Below, piece after piece: positions 11,301-21,041 of a DNA stretch of 64,000 bases. Position numbers and translations under genes: made by a program. Location: assembly GCF_026151205.1 (NCBI RefSeq), contig NC_087081.1:3725246-3789245 (forward strand), read 5' to 3'. The DNA is from Bolinopsis microptera. Lineage: Eukaryota > Ctenophora > Tentaculata > Lobata > Bolinopsidae. The notes under the pieces were generated by a model. That model was given only the letters and a program-made list of their open reading frames with translations. It searched no databases and was not told where the DNA came from. Each line of letters starts with the position of its first letter. The first letter of the stretch is position 1.

Positions 11301-13748
11301 TAACCACGGTAACCCTGACCACGGTAACCGTAACCACGGTAACCGTAACCACGGTAACCGTAACCACGGTAACCGTAACCACGGTAACCGTAACCACGGT
11401 AACCGTGACCACGGTAACCGTGACCACGGTAACCGTGACCACGGTAACCCTGACCACGGTAACCGTAACCACGGTAACCGTAACCACGGTAACCGCGGTA
11501 ACCGTAACCACGGTAACCGCGGTAACCGTAACCACGGTAACCGTAACCACGGTAACCGTGACCACGGTAACCGTGACCACGGTAACCCTGACCACGGTAA
11601 CCGTAACCACGGTAACCGTAACCACGGTAACCGTAACCACGGTAACCGTAACCACGGTAACCGTAACCACGGTAACCGTGACCACGGTAACCGTGACCAC
11701 GGTAACCGTGACCACGGTAACCCTGACCACGGTAACCGTAACCACGGTAACCGTAACCACGGTAACCGTGACCACGGTAACCGTGACCACGGTAACCCTG
11801 ACCACGGTAACCCTGACCACGGTAACCGTGACCACGGTAACCGTGACCACGGTAACCCTGACCACGGTAACCCTGACCACGGTAACCGTAACCACGGTAA
11901 CCGTAACCACGGTAACCGTGACCACGGTAACCGTGACCACGGTAACCGTGACCACGGTAACCCTGACCACGGTAACCCTTACCACGGTAACCGTAACCAC
12001 GGTAACCGTAACCACGGTAACCGTAACCACGGTAACCGTAACCACGGTAACCGTAACCACGGTAACCGTAACCACGATAACCGTTACCACGGTAACCGTA
12101 ACCACGGTAACCGTAACCACGGTAACCGTAACCACGGTAACCGTAACCACGGTAACCGTAACCACGGTAACCGTAACCACGGTAACCGTAACCACGGTAA
12201 CCGTAACCACGGTAACCCTGACCACGGTAACCCTAACCACGGTAACCGTAACCACGGTAACCGTAACCACGGTAACCGTAACCACGGTAACCGTAACCAC
12301 GGTAACCGTAACCACGGTAACCGTAACCACGATAACCGTAACCACGGTAACCGTAACCACGGTAACCGTAACCACGGTAACCGTAACCACGGTAACCGTA
12401 ACCACGGTAACCGTAACCACGGTAACCGTAACCACGGTAACCGTAACCACGGTAACCGTAACCACGGTAACCCTAACCACGGTAACCGTAACCACGGTAA
12501 CCGTAACCACGGTAACCGTAACCACGGTAACCGTAACCACGGTAACCGTAACCACGGTAACCGTAACCACGGTAACCGTAACCACGGTAACCCTGACCAC
12601 GGTAACCCTAACCACGGTAACCGTAACCACGGTAACCGTAACCACGGTAACCGTAACCACGGTAACCGTAACCACGGTAACCGTAACCACGGTAACCGTA
12701 ACCACGGTAACCGTAACCACGGTAACCGTAACCACGGTAACCCTGACCACGGTAACCGTAACCACGGTAACCGTAACCACGGTAACCGTAACCACGGTAA
12801 CCGTAACCACGGTAACCGTAACCACGGTAACCGTAACCACGGTAACCGTAACCACGGTAACCCTAACCACGGTAACCGTAACCACGGTAACCGTAACCAC
12901 GGTAACCCTAACCACGGTAACCGTAACCACGGTAACCGTAACCACGGTAACCGTAACCACGGTAACCGTAACCACGGTAACCGTAACCACGGTAACCGTA
13001 ACCACGGTAACCGTAACCACGGTAACCGTAACCACGGTAACCGTAACCACGGTAACCGTAACCACGGTAACCGTAACCACGGTAACCGTAGATTTAAATG
13101 AAGATATTACACCTACTTGAGGACACTAGTGGAATTGTGTTACGTTTTCAAGAACATTTGACTTTCAGTACGTTTTGCTTGGTTAGGAAACACTAACCAT
13201 ATATTTGACAGGAGTGATGGCTAGAAGACTGAAGCAGACTCTAGTGAGGCCCATGGACAGGGACCGGTGTACGAACCAGATATTCGACTGGCCGGATCAC
13301 ATTCCTAACTACTTCAGCTTAGGACCTTCCCTTCTCTGTACTGAAATAGATGAAGATAATGTGAGTGCAAGTAATGCAGCCAAATAAACATTCCACACCT
13401 TAAATTAGTGTTTTCGTTTGTAAAAATATTAGTATAAAATATATAGATACTAAACTGGTTTCGACCGTTTCAGCATTACTTTAACCGTAAGTGTAATATT
13501 TTTTTACTAATAAACTACACAAACTTGACCAAAACTCAAAACCTCTGCAGGGATTTGGTGTTATATGTGACGGAGACAGTGGAGGACCAATGGTGGCCAG
13601 GAGAAAAACCGGATCTTATGCTCTACTTGGCGTCGCCTCATTCGGGACGGACAAGGACTGCAGTAAATCCGGAGAAGCTGCCGTCTACACGAGTGTTTAC
13701 TATTATCTTCCCTGGATCAGCCACTTTGTGGATCTCACTTTCATTTAG
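5380..13748 (+). CDS. Secreted ShKT-LDLa-S1 serine protease (multi-exon)
   Basis: Exons, all phase-matched: 5380-5469 (tentative), 6441-6584, 6886-7029, 9311-9516, 10339-10467, 10652-10742, 10925-11074, 13212-13360, 13551-13748 (TAG). Order of parts: a Cys-rich segment ([11 protein letters not shown]), a Thr/Asp linker, a ShKT domain (CEDD..C..W...C...CGLC), an LDLa repeat ([10 protein letters not shown] ... DNNDELNC), a pro-region Cys (RRCGVR), a dibasic activation site RRRQKR followed by LVNGK, then the S1 domain with His (AAHC), Asp (NDIALLKL) and Ser (GDSGGP). The triad is intact, so it should be an active extracellular endopeptidase. The pocket residue before CDGDSGGP is Val instead of the trypsin Asp, and Gly226 is replaced by Ala, so cleavage after Arg/Lys is unlikely. 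The start codon and signal peptide were not found. The intron after TGWGYDEK is a 2-kb satellite. Confidence 0.85.
6770..6880. repeat. Short repeats before the LDLa exon
   Basis: Irregular tandem copies of TATAAGGGTAA run up to the 3' splice site of the LDLa exon (TATTTTCAG at 6885). They are too degenerate to define a strict unit. Confidence 0.6.
8427..8498 (-). tRNA. tRNA-Val(CAC)
   Basis: On the minus strand it reads GGTTTCG...CGGAACC (acceptor stem). It has a TAGTGGTTATCA D-arm, an anticodon stem TCTGC/GCAGA with loop TTCACAC (anticodon CAC), and a GGTTCGAAC-type T-arm seen as GAGTTCGAACCTC. The length of 72 nt is standard and there is no intron. It lies antisense in the protease intron between the LDLa and activation-site exons. 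Confidence 0.93.
9024..9095 (-). tRNA. tRNA-Val(CAC), second copy
   Basis: Identical over the mature 72 nt to the copy at 8427-8498, while the flanks differ apart from a few bases. The two form a recent local duplicate or a copy held identical by selection or conversion. Same intron, same antisense orientation. Confidence 0.93.
9601..9672 (-). tRNA. tRNA-Val(AAC)
   Basis: The minus strand reads GGTTCGG...TCGAACC. Anticodon stem TCTGC/GCAGA encloses loop TTAACAC, giving anticodon AAC. The T-arm is CCGGGTTCAAAACCCGG. Compared with its two CAC neighbours the body is related but the T-arm and acceptor differ, so it is a separate isoacceptor. Confidence 0.93.
11075..13090. repeat. 15-bp satellite starting at a 5' splice site
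   Basis: About 134 tandem copies of GGTAACCGTAACCAC occupy almost the whole intron between the TGWGYDEK exon and the next protease exon. The first repeat base is the first intron base (AAAG, then GGTAACC). Each unit carries the 7-bp palindrome GGTAACC. Variants with GTGACC or CCTGACC cluster in the first 900 bp in recurring blocks; the distal half is nearly uniform. The unit is a multiple of three and lacks stops in several frames, which explains the long low-complexity reading frames on both strands. I do not regard these as proteins. Confidence 0.95.
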
Positions 13749-14554
13749 AGGGATTTTTTTAAAGTAAGATGCAGAATTGCAGAAGTGATCATGTGGGTTT
13801 TTTGATAAAGATCTATGGGATTAAGATGGTTTTGCCGGACAAAATCAATAGACTCTGACTATAAAGACTTTTAAACTTAAAATATGTGTGTTATACGATG
13901 TCGAGATATCATGGAGTAATGTTTGTAAAAACTAGATTTAATCTACCCTTAATGTTAACCATACGGCTTACTGTAGGGACACTTTTCAGACTCAAAACAA
14001 TTATTTGTAGCCATTAAGTAGTAGGAATCGTGCAATCGTGCAGCAGTTTTAGCTTAATTTAATAATGTGTTATATTGCACAAGAAGATACGATTATAGGT
14101 TTGGGTTATAGCAGCAGTGGCACTGCATGGATTAAACAAAAGTCTTGTGAAGATTCAATATGTTAAAGAATGCAACCATATTTTAGATATATTATATGTT
14201 ATATCAGCTATTTTAATCTTTAACTTTAGGTATTAATAAAATCCAGATGAAATATCCATCAACACTTTGAGGAAGAAGGAAGATATTTGATTAGAAATGG
14301 ACAATTATTTTTCGGGCATTTTAATAATAATTTGTAGGGTACAATGATGATTCCAATTAAATGTTTCAGATTTCAATTTGTAAATTTACTTTTTACGGGG
14401 AAAATCTAACATGAAATAATGCAAAATGTACATTATTTATATGAATTAATTTCCAAATAATTTGTATTACTATCAAAGAATGTTTACATGTCTCGTTTTC
14501 CGGGCTCCGGCAGATCCACGATGAATAAATTTCCGTGATTTGTATTCAGCATCA

Positions 14555-14646
14555 GCTCCTGTGGCACAATCGGTTAGCGCGTCGTACTTATAAGCAGTAC
14601 AGGCTTAGCAATGCGAAGGTTGAGAGTTCGAGCCTCTCCAGGAGCA
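14555..14646 (+). tRNA. tRNA-Ile(UAU) with intron
   Basis: Acceptor GCTCCTG pairs with CAGGAGC, and a D-arm GCACAATCGGTTAGCGC is present. The anticodon stem TCGTA/TGCGA encloses loop CTTATA-A with anticodon TAT. An 18-nt intron (14593-14610) follows position 37, as usual for animal tRNA-Ile(UAU). The T-arm is AGAGTTCGAGCCTCT. Mature length is 74 nt. It sits between the protease and NAA50 genes. Confidence 0.93.
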
Positions 14647-15225
14647 GAAATTTTAAACAAATGTAGAGCCACAAATTTTTCAGCAATTCTAGTACAAAAT
14701 CAATAATCAGGCATAGTTAAGTCTCGGTTTTATCTAGACGTAACATGACTATTAATTACATGACATGTAACAAATTTAAATGCTGTGTGCGCGCGCAGTA
14801 ACAACCAAATCTTTCGCGCGAAAAATATGCTTTCAACGTACAATTTACTGTTGCGCCTTCCATTTAATTACTATGTAGACCTCGTGTCAATTAAGCACGT
14901 GCTGGACTAACCGATAAATTTAGTTTCGTGTTGCTCATCCTAACATAAATTGATAATGATCTATACTACATGATGATTACTGTGAATAAGGGTAAAAACA
15001 AACTTTCCAGCTTCTAAAATTACAAATGGTACTTAAAAAGCGTTCAAAACGGCTCAAATACATAAACCTATATTTTAACATTTCAACCATCTTTGAATCT
15101 TTAAATAAAACTTGTCATGGGATATCAAAATGATGAACTCCATGATTTAACCATAGCAAAGTAACAAATTCGGTTTGAAAATAACTCGTACAAAGAATTA
15201 AATCAATAAATAACGTCTCTGATGT

Positions 15226-18200
15226 CTACGAAACAGTTTCGAGTTTGTCGACCTTTAAACTTTTTTCAAGTACGTAAGCGTCTGCAGGTTCGATCCTCTT
15301 GTAGTATTCTTGCTTAGTGTCTATAATCTTGAAGCCGAACTTGTTGTAAAACTGAAGAGCCTCGTCGTTGCTGATCTGCACATGCCTGAAAACATTCAGA
15401 TTAGAAATTCAGATGAAAACAAAATCGGACATTTCCGTTATAAATGACTTTTATTTCAATCCATCCATCAAAAATATTCTTTTTTAAAAATGTGTATTGA
15501 TTGGGCACCCTCTTAACTAATTGAGCAAAGTTGTCAGTCATAAACTCACAAGAAAATAGCATCGTATTGACCGTCATCTTTTGCTATCTTCATCACGTGA
15601 TCTAATAGCTTCTTGCCTGAAAATTTAATGAACTGAGATAGATATTAGTATAGTTATTCCATCTGTTTACATACACAAATATAAAAATACTGTCAATATT
15701 TAGTTGGTTGAAAACCATGCATAAATAATATAAGCCATTTTAATCATCCCCTAGTATCCTGATAAACCTGAGTCCTAATTTCAGTTTTAAATATAATTTC
15801 AGTTTTTGAAGAACATAATTTTTTTGAACATTTAAAATATAATTTGGAACATTACAGTAACGTTATTCAAATCTCAAACAGAAAAAAGTATATTTCAAAG
15901 CTTTGTGTTTTGATCATATGATCATGGGTGTATAGTGATTTTGATTGCATAAATTTGTTTAGGCAGTGATGGTGAGTGAGAAAATGATGGGAGTGCCAGC
16001 CAGTAACTCTGTCAAATGAACAGCCCACTGAGGAGTGGGTGAGCGCAAACCGAGAACGGCAGAGAGGGTGGCACAAAACGGAACACACGGCCACAGAAAA
16101 GACACAGAAACTAAACCGTGCGCAGTAAGTTAGCCAGTGTCTGAGAGCTAGTGTTGCTCGGCAGGAGGCATCCAAAAGAGGTGCCGTGGTGAACTGTGGA
16201 GGCAAAGTTCGAATGCAAGGCGAGGCAGCTCTAACTGATGATGAAGAGGTGGACTGAACGGAAAGTAAAGAGAAAGGAAAAGGAAGGATCCAGCTGAGGT
16301 CTGGCTCATGTCAGGAAGTGATGGAAAACTCACAGACAAAATCATCCGTGGCTGTCTACCCCGTACGTAGGCAGTGTCCGAGATTTCAGGCATCAGGATA
16401 CACTGAAACAGTGCAGAGCTGATTACGACCAGGGTCCTCACGGATACCCCACCTCGGAGGTCGAGCCAATGCCCTGCTTTCGATACTTATGTCTACTGGT
16501 GGAACCTTCATATTTTCTCTACTAGCGTCTAGCAGTCACTGTAACCCTATCACTCGGAAGGCCCCACAGCTCCTACATGGACGCTCGGCCGGGAGCCCAT
16601 GTAGGGATAACAGTGACCGCAAGCCCTCCATCACATCCATCACAGATTCAAAGCTGGGAGGAAAAGAGGAGGGAAAAAGGAAGAAAGAATACAAAAATAA
16701 AAAGCTGAGAAAGGAAACTAATTATCTGCTTTCAGACTGTCTTTGAAGTTGAGGGTCAGTCTGTAGATCTTGTTAATGGTGCTGGTTGAGAGTTTGATCA
16801 AACTTACGTCCTCATCACTGGGAGTATCCTTGAAGATGAAATTTCCAGATCTCACTGCAGAAAAATTAACAAAACGAAAATTCATATTTTCCAATTTCTG
16901 TCCCATTTTCAAATATGAAAATTTCTCAACATAAATTTGACAGATTGGACGGAATTTTTGCCCAGAGACCAATTAGTCAGTTAATTGATGATGGTATGAA
17001 TCCAAATTGAGGTACTGAAGTCAAAATCACAAAGAAAATTGAAAAGTCATATTCTCCCATTTTCTGTCCCATTTTCTGTTTTTGAAGATGAAATTTCCAG
17101 GACCGAAATTTTACAGTTTTGACTGAATTGTTCACCCGCAACCAATTAGTCAGTTAACTATAGATGGCATATATGACACAATTGAGGTGCTGGAAGTTTG
17201 ATTTCAGTCGGAGGAAGCTCACTGCAGAAAACTTAGCAAAACGAAAATTCATATTTTCCAATTTCGGTCCCATTTTCAAATATGAAAATTTTTCAACATA
17301 AATTTGATAGATTGGATGGAATTTTTGCCCAGAGATCAATTTTTCAGTTAACTGATGATGGTATGAAACCAAATTAAGGTACTGGAAGTCAAAATCCCGA
17401 AGAAAATTTTAAAATCCTGTAAACCTGTAAACCTGTTAACCTGTAAACCTGTTAACCTGTAAACTTGTTAACCTGTAAACCTGTTAACCTGTAAACCTGT
17501 AAACCTGTAAACCTGTAAACTTGTTAACCTGTTAACCTGCAAACCTGTTAACCTGTAAACCTGTAAACCTGTTAACCTGTAAACCTGTTAACCTGTAAAC
17601 CTGTAAACCTGTAAACCTGTAAACCTGTAAACTTGTTAACCTGTAAACCTGTTAACCTGTAAACCTGTAAACCTGTAAACCTGTTAACCTGTAAACTTGT
17701 AAACCTGTAAACCTGTTAACCTGTAAACCTGCAAACCTGTTAACCTGCAAACCTGTTAACCTGTAAACCTGTTAACCTGTAAACCTGTAAACCTGTTAAC
17801 CTGTAAACCTGTAAACTTGTTAACCTGTAAACCTCTAAAGTGTAAACCTGTAAACTTGTAAACCTGTAAACTTGTTAACCTGTAAACCTGTTAACCTGTA
17901 AACCTGTAAACCTGTAAACCTGCAAACCTGTTAACCTGTTAACCTGCAAACCTGTTAACCTGTAAACCTGTAAACCTGTTAACCTGTAAACCTGTTAACC
18001 TGCAAACCTGTTAACCTGCAAACCTGTTAACCTGCAAACCTGTAAACCTGTAAACCTGTTAACCTGTAAACCTCTAAAGTGTAAACCTGTAAACTTGTAA
18101 ACCTGTAAACCTGTTAACCTGTTAACCTGTAAACCTGTAAACCTGTTAACCTGTAAACCTGTAAAGTGTAAACCTGTAAACTTGTTAACCTGTTAACCTG

Positions 18201-19728
18201 TAAACCTGTAAACCTGTAAACCTGTAAACCTGCAAACCTGTTAACCTGTTAACCTGCAAACCTGTTAACCTGTAAACCTGTAAACCTGTTAACCTGTTAA
18301 CCTGTAAACCTGTAAACCTGTTAACCTGTAAACCTGTAAACTTGTTAACCTGTAAACCTCTAAAGTGTAAACCTGTAAACTTGTAAACCTGTAAACCTGT
18401 TAACCTGTTAACCTGTAAACCTGTTAACCTGTTAACCTGTAAACCTGTAAACCTGTTAACCTGTAAACCTGTAAACTTGTTAACCTGTTAACCTGTTATA
18501 TTAACTTACCAACTCCACATCTTCTGTAAGGACCCAAACAGCCAAGAGTCATGATGTATAACTTCCTCTGTCTCTCCTGCAAGTCTGTTCTGCAACACAC
18601 TGCTCCCACCACGATATCATTGAAAAATGCTGCATAATTTTTGTTTGTTAATACAAGTTGTTGTTAATGTAAATTGTTAATATAAGTTGTTAATATAAAT
18701 ATGAAGATATAAAGTTGCAGGAGTACAACTTGAAACGTATCTTATTGTTAAATTAGTGACATTTTCTACCCATGTGAGTTGTTTTAAAAGCCACACTAGC
18801 TAATAAGTTACTTGCTAAATATTTAACCGTATATAGAACGAATAAAAACCAGTTTCATTCTTTTTCAAGCGTTATCACTAATTAGTGATAACCTTTATCT
18901 CACATAGAACATTAAAGGTAAGTTCAAATCAGATCTAGATTTAACTTGAACTCAACTAACTGATTAATTAATTAATTAATTAATTAATTAACTAACCTAA
19001 TTTGGCAAGTTCCCCCACGTCCAGGACATCTTTGTAGAACTTGTCATTATACGTGACTGGAAACACTACCTGATTTAACACTTTCAACTGTCTGAAAAAC
19101 ATGATATTAAAAAACACTACCTATTCAACACTTCAACACTTCAACTATTTGAAAATTCACAAATTGTCGAATATCAACATCAACTATTAGAGCCTATTGG
19201 TTTTAACCTACTGTAGAATGATCCTAAAGTTACACCCTACAGTACTGCACATGCTCTTATATGGCTGCTGTGTGATGTTGCAAATAAGCACTGGCTGATA
19301 AAATGGTTTTACGAAAATAAATTGTAAACAAATAATTGAATTATATAATTTCGCAACACGGGTGAATTAATTAATTAATTAATTAATTAAATAATTCAGA
19401 CTTATAAATAGCACTTTTCATGAGTTTTGTTAGAACAACTCTCTTATTTAACCTTTACTATTGAACAACCTTTAAAATAATTATGTCTAATTTAAAACAA
19501 ACTGTAAAATAAATTGGACTTGCACACGTTGTGACTCTTCTAAAGTATTAGAGTTTTCAAAACAAATTAAAAAAAGGCCTTCATGTTATGGAGCCATGGT
19601 TTGGACTGGCTTTACCCATTTAAAACGTTTCATAATAGTCTCAATAGTGTTGTACTTAGTTTAAATATTTACTTGATGTTGTGAGGTGTGATGTCTCCAA
19701 GTTCTATTCTGGGCGTGGCAACTGGCAT
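15226..19728 (-). CDS. NAA50: N-alpha-acetyltransferase 50 (NatE catalytic subunit)
   Basis: Five phase-matched exons on the minus strand: 19673-19728 (ATG), 18997-19091, 18510-18629, 15550-15616, 15226-15385 (TAG), coding 165 aa against about 169 in human. It is a GNAT-fold enzyme that acetylates N-terminal Met-starting peptides, in the NatA/NatE complex at the ribosome. Visible signatures: RIELGDITPHNIK at the N-terminus, FPVTYNDKFYKDVL, the catalytic Tyr context KLYIMTLGCL, the acetyl-CoA loop RRCGVGKK, the catalytic His context FLHVQISND, and the C-terminal EYYKRIEPADAYVL. Intron 3 (2.9 kb) holds tandem repeats and an unidentified segment. The 5' splice sites of exons 2 and 3 are followed almost at once by TTAA and CAGGTTAA repeats. 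Confidence 0.95.
15990..16745. other. Unidentified segment in NAA50 intron 3
   Basis: This stretch is less AT-rich than the rest of the intron and contains a perfect hairpin CCTACATGG/CCATGTAGG near 16572-16606 with a GC-rich loop. Short open frames on both strands (up to 112 codons) show no recognisable domain. It may be the remnant of a transposon. Confidence 0.3.
16853..17400. repeat. Diverged tandem copies of a 150-230-bp unit
   Basis: Three related copies start near 16853, 17080 and 17219. They share TTCATATTTTCCAATTT, CAAATATGAAAATTT and CAGTTAACTGATGATGGTAT-like blocks. The middle copy is shorter. They abut the 8-bp satellite that follows. Confidence 0.6.
17415..18498. repeat. 8-bp satellite in NAA50 intron 3
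   Basis: About 135 tandem octamers, mainly CCTGTAAA and CCTGTTAA, with CCTGCAAA and CTTGTAAA variants and a recurring CTCTAAAGTGTAAA interruption near 17833, 18071 and 18359 that marks larger-scale duplication. On the gene's strand the unit reads CAGGTTTA/CAGGTTAA, which resembles a 5' splice site, and the array begins 13 nt downstream of the exon 3 5' splice site. Confidence 0.93.
18963..18992. repeat. TTAA tetranucleotide run at the NAA50 exon 2 donor
   Basis: A run of about seven TTAA units starts five bases inside intron 2, right after GTTAG on the gene's strand. Confidence 0.8.
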
Positions 19729-20069
19729 TGTGACAGCTACTACAGGGGTATATTATTAGTAAAACTTATATTATCCTTAACTAGTGAGTGTATAGGAAGG
19801 AGTTGAAAATATGACACTAGAATGTTTTAAAGTTGTAGTAAGATAATTCTATATTGGGTCGGTCACAAAAAATATTATTGGTATATTTTAATAGTCTAAA
19901 TATCATAGATATCAAGTGATTTAAACGGGATCATTTCGTCTGTAAAATTGTATACAATATAAAATAGTACAGTAAAATATCTACAAAATTTACATAAACA
20001 AATCTAGGAGACCTCAAAGCTCGTCTTCTGGGGGATGAGGTTGAAGGATACGTCTTGCAGTTCAAGATG

Positions 20070-20790
20070 CTAGGCTGTTGACCTTCCTCTGATTCCTCTC
20101 AGTGCAATGAGTGTACTTCTTAACAGATCGAATCTGAATCGTGTTCTGATATGATTTTTGACTTGGCTCTTGGCTTCTTTTTTGTGGTCAGCTATCATCT
20201 CAGAGACACGATCCACAAACACTGTGCAGAGCGGTCCCATACCTCGGGAGGTTGTGAAGACTAGAGGGACAAAGGATCCCTTCTCCGACTGAAGTACTCT
20301 CTCTTCATACAAATCTTTCTTTTCTTTCTCATGATCTCTATAAATCTTATCTAGTGGCTTAAATGTATTTGTGTCACAGTTAGGATGTGTGACTCTGATG
20401 TCATAGAGCCAACGTATGGGTACTGACTTTTGGCCCACCCTGTGTAACTAGCACGAACTTTAGATCAGATATCCTAGGGACTTGGAGTAGCAAGAGATTG
20501 ACTATACTAGAAGGTATATACCTTTTACAAAGAATCCAGGGTGATACAGGATCGGAGAGTGCAGACCATAAACTTTACGCACCCACCTTTGCCTCCTGAA
20601 TTCTTGGTTGGATAGAAATTTATGCAAACTTGGTTGTTATATCGGAGAGAGAGGGCATAATGGAATTCCTTTGTTGAGGACATACCCATATGCTTTGAGA
20701 GGAAGTGTGGATAGCCAGAGCCCAGATGAATGCTCCTTTATCACCAAGGAGTTCTAGTTGCCCTTGTGTGGATCGGGGTAGTTGTTTTTT
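20070..20790 (-). pseudogene. Decayed C-terminal tail of a PHD/RT retroelement
   Basis: The minus strand at 20070-20438 encodes a stretch matching the last ~120 residues of the element at 21042-24353 (DIRVTHPNC, EKEKKDLYEERVL, FTTSRGMG, STLIALRGIRG). Upstream, 20600-20790 in shifted frames matches the earlier segment (LSTLPLKAYGYVLNK, then EFHYALSLRYN after a frameshift). Between them about 100 codons are missing and an unrelated segment (20440-20520) intervenes. The 5' part is absent, as expected of a truncated target-primed insertion. It is a diverged relative, not a copy, of its neighbour. Confidence 0.85.
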
Positions 20791-20799
20791 GTGAAAATA

Positions 20800-20938
20800 T
20801 GACAGCTTCAGCGCTCGATTTTATACTACAGTGTGAATTGGTGAAAATATGCGCGGCCCACTTAAAATTCTAGTTTCATTTTAATTAATTTTGTGTTTTG
20901 GTCATAATTGTATTAAATACATTTGAATTAGTCCAGTT
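20800..20938. repeat. Dispersed repeat shared with 46045-46200
   Basis: CAGCGCTCGATTTTATA, TGCGCGGC and CATAATTGT-TAAATACATTT blocks occur in the same order here and at 46045-46200. It lies directly upstream of the retroelement ORF and might be its leader, but the second copy has no RT beside it. Confidence 0.6.
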
Positions 20939-21041
20939 TTAAACTAATTACAACACTACAAATCTATTACATTTATTGAGGTATGTCCAATGAACTCATG
21001 TCACCTAATATGTCACCTAATTTGGCTTTCTAATTCCTAAT

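Noticed and set aside
11075-13090. CRISPR-like repeat structure
   Set aside because: Units are contiguous, with no unique spacers, and the host is an animal.
10903-13120. Reading frames of 661-732 codons through the 15-bp satellite
   Set aside because: They follow from a stop-free unit whose length is a multiple of three. The first 57 codons of one are the real protease exon; the rest lies in its intron.
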